Source: an uncultured Aquimonas sp. (GTDB taxonomy: Bacteria > Pseudomonadota > Gammaproteobacteria > Xanthomonadales > Xanthomonadaceae). Taken from it: DNA of 64,000 bases. Below are positions 25,843 to 34,505 of this stretch, in pieces (positions within the stretch are counted from its first letter, which is position 1; the number at the start of each line of letters is the position of its first letter). Under the pieces are notes generated by a model. That model saw only the letters and a program-made list of their open reading frames with translations. It made no database searches and was not told the origin of the DNA. The stretch lies in the NCBI RefSeq assembly GCF_937888285.1, contig NZ_CALART010000029.1, positions 62,001-126,000 on the forward strand. The letters run 5' to 3'. The position numbers were made by a program, and so were the translations under genes.

Positions 25843-27308
25843 CTCGCTATCAGCCCCACCTCTCCAAGACGCGCATCCAGAATGGCCGCCAGTGCCACAA
25901 GCGTCTCTGGCTGGACGTGCACCAGCGCGAGCTTGCGCAGTGGGGCGAGGCCTCCCAGCTTCGGCTGGCGCAGGGCACGGCCTTCGGCGAGTTGGCGCAG
26001 GCGCTGCTGGGCGGCGGGCATCTGGTCGAGGCGGACTACACCCAGTCCCGCGAGGCGCAGGCCGAGACCCAGCGCCTACTGGCGCGCCCGCGGGCGCGGG
26101 CGCCGCAGATCTTCGAGGCCGCGTTCGAGCACGAACTCGTGCGTGTACGGGTCGATGCGCTGCGCCGCGAGCCTCGCAGCGACACCCTGATCGAAGTGAA
26201 GTCGACCACGAGCGCCAAGGCCGAACACGTCTGGGATGCCGCCATCCAAACCTGGGTGCTACGCGGTGCCGGGCGACCGGTGAAGCGCGTGCAGATCGGT
26301 CACTTGAACAAGGATTTCGTGTACCAGCGGGAGGGCGACTACGAAGGCCTGCTGGCGCTGTCCGACATCACCGACGCGGTCGATGACCTACAGCCGGAAA
26401 TCCCCGCGCTGGTGCGTCAGCTCAAGAAGGTCGTGCGGAGCCCGATACCGGAGATCACGACCGGCGCGCACTGCAGCAGCCCCTACGACTGCCCCTTCAT
26501 CGGCCACTGCCAGTCGACTGAGCCGCCGCAGCCCGAGTACCCGGTCACCCTGCTGCCCCATGGCGGCAAGTCCGTCGAGGCACTGCTGGCCGAAGGCTAT
26601 CGCGACCTCAGAGAGGTGCCGGAGCATCGCTTCGACAACCCGCGCCACCGGCGCATCGCCGAAGCCACTCGCACGGGCAAACCCTTCGTGGACCCGGCGC
26701 TGCGCAAGGCGATCAAAGCCTTGCCTTGGCCGCGCTACTTCCTCGACTTCGAGGCCATCAGCTTTCCGGTGCCACGCTGGCTGGGCACGCGACCTTTCCA
26801 GCAGATCGCCTTCCAGTTCTCCTGCCACGTGCGGACCAGCGCCCGCGCCAAGCCCCGGCACCACGGCTACCTCGACACCGAGGACAGCCACCCCGAAGCG
26901 CGCGTCGCGAAGCGCCTTGTGGACTGCATCGGCGATACCGGCCCCATCCTCGTCTGGAACCGCAGCTTCGAGGCGCAGATCCTGCGGCAGATGGCAGAAG
27001 CGCAGCCGAAGCTGCGCAAGCGACTGCTGGGGATGGTGGACCGGCTCGTGGACTTGCTGCCGCTCTACCGGGAGCACTACTACCATCCGGAGCAGCGGGG
27101 GTCTTGGTCGTTGAAGGCTGTGCTGCCGACTAGTGCCGCCGGACTGGCTTACGAGGGGTTGGAGGTCGCGAATGGGTTGGATGCACAGGTGGCCTACCTT
27201 CAACTGCTCGACGGGGCGCTCTCGTCGCAGGAAGGCGCCGCGCTACGGAGCTCGCTGGAGAAGTATTGCTTGATGGATACCGCTGGCCTGGTTGCGCTGC
27301 TCTCTTGA
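25839..27308 (+). CDS. DUF2779 nuclease (RecB/Cas4-like plus DnaQ-like domains)
   Basis: The 489-residue protein has an N-terminal Cas4/RecB-like nuclease half: FEHELVRVRVDALRRE and TLIEVKSTTSAKAEHVWDAA. An HCSSPYDCPFIGHC cysteine cluster (about 210-225) could bind an Fe-S cluster together with the early cysteine in GRQCHKRLW. The C-terminal half begins PWPRYFLDFEAISFPVPRW, the DxE of DUF2779, with LVWNRSFEAQILRQM and a late Asp (CLMDTAGLVALL), as in DnaQ exonucleases. The architecture is normal for DUF2779 (about 490 aa). It is the third gene of the WYL-led operon and probably a DNA nuclease effector. Confidence 0.85.
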   Translation: MTRYQPHLSKTRIQNGRQCHKRLWLDVHQRELAQWGEASQLRLAQGTAFGELAQALLGGGHLVEADYTQSREAQAETQRLLARPRARAPQIFEAAFEHELVRVRVDALRREPRSDTLIEVKSTTSAKAEHVWDAAIQTWVLRGAGRPVKRVQIGHLNKDFVYQREGDYEGLLALSDITDAVDDLQPEIPALVRQLKKVVRSPIPEITTGAHCSSPYDCPFIGHCQSTEPPQPEYPVTLLPHGGKSVEALLAEGYRDLREVPEHRFDNPRHRRIAEATRTGKPFVDPALRKAIKALPWPRYFLDFEAISFPVPRWLGTRPFQQIAFQFSCHVRTSARAKPRHHGYLDTEDSHPEARVAKRLVDCIGDTGPILVWNRSFEAQILRQMAEAQPKLRKRLLGMVDRLVDLLPLYREHYYHPEQRGSWSLKAVLPTSAAGLAYEGLEVANGLDAQVAYLQLLDGALSSQEGAALRSSLEKYCLMDTAGLVALLS

Positions 27309-27474
27309 GGCCGGTGGTCGATGGCGCATGAATCTCGTTCTGGTTTGTTCGAGTCGGCTGCGAGGCATTAGCCGCGGTGTGTCTTGACGAGGACCCGTGC
27401 GACGAGATCTGGTCTCAGTCGTCATCGTTGGATGCGCTTTGCGCTTTATCAGACTCACACTGGAAGTCGCTTGC

Positions 27475-28803
27475 ATGAACCAACCAACTGAAGTTTTTGG
27501 GCTCCTGGGCCCCGAGCAACTGCCGAGCACACGCCGTTTACGGACTCTTGGACTTGGCGCCACGGTGCGCTACTTCAACGACCGCGCAGTGCCCGGGATG
27601 GGTGGGGTGTGGTTCGCAAAACAACTCGTGCTGGCCCTGTTTGGCGTCCAGCTGGCCGAGCGAACGCGTCGGAGCAAAGTTGAGGTCGCCAACGCGATCG
27701 AGGCGCTTGGCTGCTGGTTGGCGATTCGTCGTCGGCAGGTCGTTCGCGATCCCCGTATTCGCGGCGTACGCAAGCTTGCGCATGTGGCAGAAGATGAGTT
27801 GTCCTTCGAACGGTTACGGAAGCGCGGCTTCTATGTCTCGCAGCCGATGCGGATGGCCACTGTCCAGCCTCTGGCCGCCCTCGGCCTTGTCGCGGCTGCA
27901 TCCTCGCGATTCAACGCGTTTGAGTGCACCGAGGCTGGCAGTTCTCTGCTTGAGGACTACACCGCTGGGTATCGCCCCTCGAACCAGGACCTCGATATTG
28001 CCATCGAGCGCTGGATACGCGGCAAAGAGATCAAATCGAATAGCCCCCTGCTGCGACAGGCTCTCGATCCTGGCGCGCCGCTTCCGAAGTCCGTGCAAGA
28101 CCAGATTCTGGAGCGTCTCAAGCAGGGGCGCCCCGGTGAGCCGGACGAAGACCGCCGACGTCGACGCGGCGCGCTTGCCCTGGTCGAGTGGCTCCGACTC
28201 CACCGGAAGGACGCCATCGACTGGGCACTACAACCTACCCAGATCGAATCGGATGCCCACTGGCACGACCTGGAGGCCGGACGCCGTTTCCTGATCGCGA
28301 GAGATGCCGCCCTCGTCCTACTTGTTGCGATTGAGCGTCATATGAGGTCGGAAAGATCCGTGCCTGTAGATCGCGCCTTGCTCGACAGCGTCGCCACCGA
28401 AATTGAACAACTGAGGCTGGACGCGCAGGCCTTCCTGGATTCCGGCCATGGAAACCTAGAGGCCAAACGCTTCTGCGCCGAGTGCGTTGCGCACGACCAG
28501 ACGCGAGTGATCCGTTCACTGGTCGATCGCGACGGCGTGGTGCTGATCCGCATCGATAATCGCATCGCGCCTGGCCCACTTTTCCTCAGCACCCCGGCTG
28601 ACGATCCCGCCAGCACTGTGGCTCAGCTGTCTTCCGAAGCTGCGGCCGCCGCCGAGGATGACGACGGTCCTCAAGCTGGCATCCAGTGGCCGCCCGGCAT
28701 GTCGTTCCGGATGAACAATCTCTTCCTGTTGAACCTCGATCTGCACGGTGAACTCGGCAAGGAACTCAAGCTCGACGATCTCAGTCAGGGGGCCGCGAAA
28801 TGA
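27475..28803 (+). CDS. Unknown protein, first gene of PLD-SNF2 module
   Basis: This 442-residue protein starts at the ATG at 27475 and ends with a 4-bp ATGA overlap into the PLD-like gene. The N-terminal ~110 residues (TLGLGATVRYFNDRAVPGMG, KVEVANAIEALGCWLAIRRR) look like a helical DNA-binding or adaptor domain. The middle is strongly charged (EDRRRRRGALALVEWLRLHR). The C-terminal part has a CAECVAHD motif and an acidic tail. No family is recognised. Because it is the invariant-looking partner of a PLD/TDP1-like protein and an SNF2 helicase, it may supply recognition. The 166-bp gap before it breaks from the WYL operon and probably holds its own promoter. Confidence 0.6.
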   Translation: MNQPTEVFGLLGPEQLPSTRRLRTLGLGATVRYFNDRAVPGMGGVWFAKQLVLALFGVQLAERTRRSKVEVANAIEALGCWLAIRRRQVVRDPRIRGVRKLAHVAEDELSFERLRKRGFYVSQPMRMATVQPLAALGLVAAASSRFNAFECTEAGSSLLEDYTAGYRPSNQDLDIAIERWIRGKEIKSNSPLLRQALDPGAPLPKSVQDQILERLKQGRPGEPDEDRRRRRGALALVEWLRLHRKDAIDWALQPTQIESDAHWHDLEAGRRFLIARDAALVLLVAIERHMRSERSVPVDRALLDSVATEIEQLRLDAQAFLDSGHGNLEAKRFCAECVAHDQTRVIRSLVDRDGVVLIRIDNRIAPGPLFLSTPADDPASTVAQLSSEAAAAAEDDDGPQAGIQWPPGMSFRMNNLFLLNLDLHGELGKELKLDDLSQGAAK

Positions 28804-30824
28804 AGAAGTCTGTGATTCATACCCCTTCGCTTGCGCAGCATTTCGACGCGCCACTTGATCATGTCGCCGAATTCGGCTGGGTCTGCGGATACTCGGCTGA
28901 CGCGGCATTTCTTGACAACGCGCTCGAAAGGTTCACTCGGCAGACGCGCGCGCAACGCGCCTGGATGGGCCGCCCTTGGCTGGGGCTGATGCTGGACCTA
29001 GGCAGCCCTGGAATCTTGCCAAGCGATGTACCCGGATTGGTGCAAATCCTGCAGCGACCAGACGCCAAGCCTCGCTTTCGTCTGTTGCACGCCAAAGTAG
29101 CCGTGCTGGGCTTCCGGAAGCAGGACGACGCGACGGACTGGACCCTTCGGCTCATCGTCTCCACCGGCAACTGGACGCGCCAGACCGTGGAGGAGAGCCT
29201 TGACCTGGCATGGCGCGTCGACATCCGCGCCGCGGATCTTGCTGAGACTGACACGTTGAATTTGCAGGCAGCGGCCGACGTCGCGATGGCTTGGCGCTTC
29301 TTCAAGCGGCTCTTGCCGCTGTTCGATGATCGCTTGCTACAGGCCGGGGGTATCGGCTCCATAGCGTTGGCGAAGCAGGCGAGGTCACGGGTCGAGGGTT
29401 GGCTCGAGTCCTGCGACCGCGTTCAGGGCAAGCCGCGACCACGCTTCTTCGACACGCACGAGCAGTCGCTACTGACGCAGTTGCCGAAACTCGTCCAGGA
29501 ACATGCCGGTGGCCAACGAAGAAACTACCTGGCCATGGGCTCCGGCTATTTCGAAGCCCCCGCCAAAAACGGATCCTTCCCGGAGGTGCCGCCCAGGATT
29601 CGGGAGGAGCTGCAAAAGCAGGGCCTCCTGACCCAATCACCGGAGGTCGACGTCTTCGTGAACGAGACCGCCTGTCAGGCGATCGCTGAGGCCAGCGAGG
29701 AGGCGCTGAAGGCGACGGAAATGACCATCCGCGCCCCCCGTGTGCCCGCCGCGATTTTTGGCAACAGTCGGGCGCGGACCCTGCATGCCAAGTTCATCTT
29801 CAGCGCCAACAGCGGGCGCGGGGACCATACCTGTGCGAGCCCCTGGCTGTACCTCGGCTCCGGCAATCTGACCCAAGCTGGATTCCTGCTCTCTGGGCCC
29901 GATAGGGGGAACCTCGAGGCCGGCGTGGTGCTGGGGCTGTCTGGGCTCTGCTGGTATGCGAAGGATGCGCAGGGATCGCACCGACGCGCGGTCGAGCATC
30001 TGCTGCCGGTGGGCTGGGAGGACAACGAACTGTCGGTGCAGCAACTTGTGGCCGGCGACCCCTTTCCAGAGCGAACCGAAGAGACGCTCGCGCCCCCAAT
30101 AGCGTGGCTCGAGTGGGAGCCGGAGGCCTCTGGCGGCCTGCTGCGGGTGCCAGCCAGTGCTGGCGCTGAAGAGGCGCTGCCTGCGTATGACGTCCTTCAT
30201 TCGTCGGGCCGCACTTGCGAGCGGGTCGATTCAAGCGCTTTCCTCTGGCAAGACGACAAGCCGCTGGAGGTAGCGGTGCGCTGGACGCCCATCGGCAAGG
30301 CGCCGCGACTGGATCGGATTCCTGTCGTCGACGAGTGCGGTCGCGTTGCCGCATCACCTCTGCCAAGACTCGATCTCGACAGCGCGCGCTGGCAGCTGCT
30401 CGACTTTCCGAACGCGCCGGAACAAGACGACAGCGACGCTGAGGTCGATGAAGGGATGCAGTCGAGCTTGATGAACTCCGCTCAAGTCAACGGCGTGGTG
30501 CAGGCGGGCTATGCGATCCGCGACATGATGGGTCTGATCGAACTGGTGGCAGAACGGCAGACCAGCCTCGCAGAGGGCGACTGGACCGCATGGTGTGCGA
30601 GGCTCGAGCAGACCCTGATTCAGACGATTGACGATCCAGCTGTCGGCGCGTTCCGCGCCATGGGACTGAACCCATTGCAGCCCCTGCGCCTGCCCTCGTT
30701 TCGACCGACCTATGCGGAGGCTCCGGAAGCGAGCGAGGCTGGCAGGCTGTACGACGATCTTCTGGACAGGATCGAGAGCGCATGGGGTGTGGCCGGTCTC
30801 GCCCCGATGGGAGAGCACGCATGA
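28800..30824 (+). CDS. PLD-superfamily protein with two HxK...N motifs (TDP1-like)
   Basis: The 674-residue product has two phosphodiesterase motifs. The first is FRLLHAKVAVLGF (His-97, Lys-99) followed by RLIVSTGNWTRQT (Asn near 124). The second is TLHAKFIFS (His near 328) followed by LYLGSGNLTQAGF (Asn near 356). Spacing and the Asn instead of Asp resemble tyrosyl-DNA phosphodiesterase (HKN) rather than classical HKD phospholipases. The enzyme probably acts on a DNA end or protein-DNA link. The last ~250 residues are not recognised. Both ends overlap neighbours by 4 bp, so the unknown protein, this enzyme and the SNF2 helicase form a coupled unit. Confidence 0.75.
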   Translation: MKKSVIHTPSLAQHFDAPLDHVAEFGWVCGYSADAAFLDNALERFTRQTRAQRAWMGRPWLGLMLDLGSPGILPSDVPGLVQILQRPDAKPRFRLLHAKVAVLGFRKQDDATDWTLRLIVSTGNWTRQTVEESLDLAWRVDIRAADLAETDTLNLQAAADVAMAWRFFKRLLPLFDDRLLQAGGIGSIALAKQARSRVEGWLESCDRVQGKPRPRFFDTHEQSLLTQLPKLVQEHAGGQRRNYLAMGSGYFEAPAKNGSFPEVPPRIREELQKQGLLTQSPEVDVFVNETACQAIAEASEEALKATEMTIRAPRVPAAIFGNSRARTLHAKFIFSANSGRGDHTCASPWLYLGSGNLTQAGFLLSGPDRGNLEAGVVLGLSGLCWYAKDAQGSHRRAVEHLLPVGWEDNELSVQQLVAGDPFPERTEETLAPPIAWLEWEPEASGGLLRVPASAGAEEALPAYDVLHSSGRTCERVDSSAFLWQDDKPLEVAVRWTPIGKAPRLDRIPVVDECGRVAASPLPRLDLDSARWQLLDFPNAPEQDDSDAEVDEGMQSSLMNSAQVNGVVQAGYAIRDMMGLIELVAERQTSLAEGDWTAWCARLEQTLIQTIDDPAVGAFRAMGLNPLQPLRLPSFRPTYAEAPEASEAGRLYDDLLDRIESAWGVAGLAPMGEHA

Positions 30825-33499
30825 GCAACCGCTGCGACTTCTGGCCCCAGGTCTCCCGAACGCTTCAAAGAATTGCCCGGGCGGATCACGAGACCAACCT
30901 TTCGTTCCCAGATCAATGGCAGCTCAGTGAGGGCCAGCGTGCGAGTCTGACTGCAATCGCCGAGCGCCTCCCGAGCAACGGGGTGGTCATTGCCGACGAG
31001 GTGGGCATGGGCAAGACGCGCCTTGCGGCAGCCGTGATTCGAGCAGTGGTCGAGAACGGGGGGCGGGTTGCCGTGGTCATTCCGCCAGGTCTTGGGTTCC
31101 AGTGGGCCGACGAGGTTCGGGATGCAGGGGTTGAATGCAGTGCCCTACTCAGAAGCCTCGGCCAGTACTTCTCCGCGCGGAACGCGTCCAATCGGAACTC
31201 CGGCATGGCTTGGGCGGACGGTAAGGTCACGCTGATCTCCCACGCCTTCGCGAATTGGCGTTTAGGCGAGTCATCGCAGGCCTGGCGCTGGTCGGTCTTT
31301 TCGCACGTCTACGCGCAGTGGCGCCGCCGCGGCTCTCGCCAGTTGCCCCATGGATTCCACAAAGACGCTCGACTCGACAACGACATGATCGCCGCGGCGG
31401 CCGATGCGATGATTTCGGAAGCGATCCGAATCGGCCGTTCGGCGGAGGTGTTCCTCGATGGTTTGCTGCATGGGGTGACGTGGCCTGAAACGCGCATTCC
31501 CGCCAACTATGGCAAGGGTGAGAAGTTGCGCCAGCCTTTCGAGCGGCTCATTGGGCTAGGGCTCGGCGAATTCGATCTGATCGTAATCGACGAGGCCCAC
31601 AAGAGCCGCCATTTCGACAGCGGGCTCGCGAAGCTGATCGAGGGCGCGATGTGGACGACCCCCCATCATCGTCGCCTGGCCCTTACCGCGACGCCAGTGG
31701 AACTGCATCCGGCGCAGTGGAAAGACATTCTGGATCGCATCCAGGCCCCGACTGATGGCATCGATGCGGTGATTGAGACGTACGCTACTGCCGTCCGCAC
31801 GGTTCGGCGCGTGCCCTCGAACGAACAGGCGAGCGAGATCTACGCGGGTGCGGCGCGTCGCTTTGAGAAGACACTGACGCCCTACCTGCTGCGCCGCGAC
31901 AAGCGCGAGGACGAGGCGGTCCGTCGCTTCGTCCAAGGCAGTGGCCTCGGACACGACGCCTACCGACGCGAGTCCGAAATCCTCGTGGACCCCTGCGAAG
32001 AGGAGATGCCCATCCCGTGGCGCCGTGCTGTCTGCGCGGCCGAGGCTTTGTCCCACATCGCTGGCGATGTGAGCGACGGCTGCTCCAAGCGCGCGCGCCT
32101 GACGATGGGCAGCGGGCATGGGATCGCAACTTTGCTCGATGAGCCCTTGCGTGATGCAACGGAAGATCAGGAATCGAGCAAGGACGCCGAGGAATCAGGT
32201 GAGCGGGTTAGGGTTGCCCAGGCAACGGAACCCGCGGTGGTCAGGCAGAAGCGCGAAGAGCGGCACCGTTGGTGGGGCGGCGTGATCCGCGGCGTGGCGA
32301 ACTCGAGCGATCAGGCACTCTATGGCCATCCAGCCATCCTGGCCGCGGTGCATTCGATCGAATCATCCACGGCGAATGGCGAGAAGGTCCTCGTGTTCGG
32401 ACGCTTCACGCGCCCACTGCGCGCGCTCGTGCAGTTGCTCAACGCACGCGAGATGTGGCGTGCGCTTGGGCGTGGGGAGCACTGGCCACAGTCGACCCTC
32501 AATAATGCGGATTGGTTGGTCGCCGAGGTTGCGCAGCGCCAACTCAGGCTGCAGCAGCCGATGAGCCAGCATCAACTCTTTGATCGACTCTTGGACGGTT
32601 ACCGCCGACTGGAGAGCGCACGTGAGCGTTTCCGCCGTCACTTGATCGAGGGGCTCGAGGAAGGCCTCGAGTCCCAGTCCCAGCTTGCCGACGGCACCGT
32701 CGTGCGTGCCCTTTTTGACGCTTTCAAAACTTCGAGCAACCACGTGCGCAGCTCCGACATCGCTAACGTGACTCGCGCCCTTCATGCGCTTGGGGTGGAA
32801 AGCCTCGACACGGACGAGGACCGCCAACGCGCAGCGAGCGCCTTCGTCGAACTGATCGGCGCATTGCGCGCTCGAAACGAGGAGGATGAGGACGGCGACA
32901 GCCAACTCGACGCCGACGAGGCTGCGGGTCTCTGGGGCCAGCTGTCGGAGCGCCTGCGATCAGAGTACGCGCGTAGCGATGGGGACCATGCGCGACTTTT
33001 GTATGGTCGCACCGAGCCGACAACTCGTCGGCTGCTACAGCTCGCCTTCAACCGTGAGCACGCCAACCCAAGGGTGCTGGTTGCGCAGTCCATGGTTGGG
33101 CGCGAGGGGCTCAACCTGCATTTGGCCTGCAGGACAGTAGTTCTGCTGCATCCGGAGTGGAATCCAGGCGTGGTGGAGCAGCAGATCGGCCGCGTCGATC
33201 GGATTGGCAGTCGCTGGCAACAGCTCTGTGAGCGCCACGCTGAAGGCGACAGTCGAAGTCCAGACTGGCCGCGTATCGAAGTTCGCCCTGTCATATTCAG
33301 GGGCACCTACGATGAGCAGAACTGGGCTGTACTTCGCGATCGCTGGCGCGATCTTCGCGCTCAACTCCATGGCATTGTCTTGGCAGAGTGGGAGGTCGCC
33401 CCTGAGCTGCGCGAGATCGTTCGGCGGATCAACTCAGCTGCCCCCCACTTTTCGCCGTCGCGAGTGGAGTCCTTGGATGGCGCGGGTGACCTGACCTGA
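30821..33499 (+). CDS. SNF2-family helicase/translocase
   Basis: The 892-residue protein starts at 30821 with an ATGA overlap. It has Walker A VVIADEVGMGKTRLA (about 55-70), DEAH box LIVIDEAHKSRHFD (near 256), LALTATPVEL (near 290), and helicase C motifs VGREGLNLHLACRTVVLLHP and QQIGRVDRIGSRWQQL (near 790-805). This is the bacterial SNF2/RapA-like class. A charged insert lies between the two lobes (about 420-500). It is a dsDNA translocase that could load or drive the PLD/TDP1-like enzyme. The frame upstream of 30821 overlaps the PLD gene and is not used. Confidence 0.88.
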   Translation: MSNRCDFWPQVSRTLQRIARADHETNLSFPDQWQLSEGQRASLTAIAERLPSNGVVIADEVGMGKTRLAAAVIRAVVENGGRVAVVIPPGLGFQWADEVRDAGVECSALLRSLGQYFSARNASNRNSGMAWADGKVTLISHAFANWRLGESSQAWRWSVFSHVYAQWRRRGSRQLPHGFHKDARLDNDMIAAAADAMISEAIRIGRSAEVFLDGLLHGVTWPETRIPANYGKGEKLRQPFERLIGLGLGEFDLIVIDEAHKSRHFDSGLAKLIEGAMWTTPHHRRLALTATPVELHPAQWKDILDRIQAPTDGIDAVIETYATAVRTVRRVPSNEQASEIYAGAARRFEKTLTPYLLRRDKREDEAVRRFVQGSGLGHDAYRRESEILVDPCEEEMPIPWRRAVCAAEALSHIAGDVSDGCSKRARLTMGSGHGIATLLDEPLRDATEDQESSKDAEESGERVRVAQATEPAVVRQKREERHRWWGGVIRGVANSSDQALYGHPAILAAVHSIESSTANGEKVLVFGRFTRPLRALVQLLNAREMWRALGRGEHWPQSTLNNADWLVAEVAQRQLRLQQPMSQHQLFDRLLDGYRRLESARERFRRHLIEGLEEGLESQSQLADGTVVRALFDAFKTSSNHVRSSDIANVTRALHALGVESLDTDEDRQRAASAFVELIGALRARNEEDEDGDSQLDADEAAGLWGQLSERLRSEYARSDGDHARLLYGRTEPTTRRLLQLAFNREHANPRVLVAQSMVGREGLNLHLACRTVVLLHPEWNPGVVEQQIGRVDRIGSRWQQLCERHAEGDSRSPDWPRIEVRPVIFRGTYDEQNWAVLRDRWRDLRAQLHGIVLAEWEVAPELREIVRRINSAAPHFSPSRVESLDGAGDLT

Positions 33500-33548
33500 C
33501 CACCCGCTGCCCAGCCTTCCCACCCGAAGCTAGATGGATTCCGTCACC

Positions 33549-33697
33549 CTGAGAGCTTCTCAGGCCCGCGCGATGGGCCAGCTGTTCTCGAAGAAACTGT
33601 GGTCGTCATCGCCGCGAAGGCGGGGATCCAGCGTGCGGAGCGGAGCATCTGGGCCCACGCCTTTGCGGGGGCGAAGATTCTTAAGGTCGCAAGCGTT
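33549..33697. repeat. Dispersed repeat, island copy
   Basis: This stretch resembles the chromosomal repeat at 9199-9380 in ordered blocks (ctgagagc, gcgcg..gggcca, tgttctcgaagaaac, tcgtcatc.ccgcgaagg, tgggccc, gcgggggcga, ggtcgcaagcgtt). It is shorter by ~30 bp. It fills the gap between the SNF2 gene and a transposase relic and carries no gene. Confidence 0.6.
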
Positions 33698-33724
33698 CCG
33701 TTTCCTGAAAGGACGGACATCCGC

Positions 33725-33835
33725 ATGAGTCGATTCACCACCGAGCAGACCATCGGGTTCATCAAGCTGCGCGCTCCAGGCAGGTCACTCAAAGACGCCA
33801 AGAAGTCGTTCGATGGAACTCCAAATAACGGCAGT
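33725..33835 (+). pseudogene. IS3-family OrfA transposase relic
   Basis: The frame from the ATG at 33725 begins MSRFTTEQTIGFIKLRAPGR. This resembles the start of IS3-family OrfA helix-turn-helix proteins (typically KSRFTEEQIIGFIKQAEAG). After about 35 residues the similarity ends and no OrfB or terminal repeats follow. It is a truncated insertion-sequence remnant beside a dispersed repeat, convergent with the HNH gene end. Confidence 0.55.
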
Positions 33836-34505
33836 GCTCCGCCCGGAGACCTTGGATCTTCAGTGGAGCCACCACACCGAGCTGCTGGCGCCGTAGCGGG
33901 TCTAAGGCGGGTGAGACCGAGCCCTCGCCAGCGTCCGAGAATGTGATCCACCCGCCGTCGAACAGGGCGTCGAGGTGCGGTGCCAGAAGCAGGCCGTTGA
34001 ACACGTCGAGGCGCTGTTCGTCGGTATCACACTTAGCCCAAGGGCGGATGTGCGAGGCCCGCAGAAGCTCAGGCACATCCAAACCCGTGACGCAGCACCT
34101 ACCCTGCCAGTAGTCCAAGAGCGCACTCCGGAACAGATCCTGCCCAACGCGCTGGACGACCAGGCGCTCGGCCTCGGTCGCTCTTGGCAGGGTGGATGTC
34201 TTACTCCTGAACTCATCCGCCACCCGATTGGGCTTGGTACGGGCATAGGCTGCCGCTGAGCGCAGCAGGGCATAGAGCTGGCCATAGCCGTCAACCGTCA
34301 GGCAGGCACTGCCATCACCGAGATTGAGGATGCCTGGATCCGAGGCGCTGACCTCGAAGCTGTCCTCGTCGCTCACCCGCACCATCACAGCTTCCGGGAA
34401 CCGCGCAGACCGAAGCTCCAGCCAATCGGATTGCTGCATCGGGCTCATCTCGAAACCGCAGTCCGCCGCGGCCTTTTCGAGGCGTAGTCGCTGCAACGCA
34501 TTCAT
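33789..34505 (-). CDS. HNH endonuclease, last gene of seven-gene defence operon
   Basis: The 238-residue product starts at 34505 with an ATGA overlap to the helicase-nuclease stop. Near its C-terminus it has an HNH_2-type core: GRCCVTGLDVPELLRASHI, then RPWAKCD, FNGLLLAPHLDALFDGGWIT. The N-terminal part (MNALQRLRLEKAAADCGFEM, WLELRSARFPEAVMVRV) may be a target-recognition domain. HNH_2 proteins occur as stand-alone modification-dependent or defence nucleases. The frame continues upstream to 34649, overlapping the neighbour, and is not used. Its tail overlaps the transposase relic slightly in the opposite direction. Confidence 0.85.
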   Translation of the reverse strand: MNALQRLRLEKAAADCGFEMSPMQQSDWLELRSARFPEAVMVRVSDEDSFEVSASDPGILNLGDGSACLTVDGYGQLYALLRSAAAYARTKPNRVADEFRSKTSTLPRATEAERLVVQRVGQDLFRSALLDYWQGRCCVTGLDVPELLRASHIRPWAKCDTDEQRLDVFNGLLLAPHLDALFDGGWITFSDAGEGSVSPALDPLRRQQLGVVAPLKIQGLRAEHCRYLEFHRTTSWRL

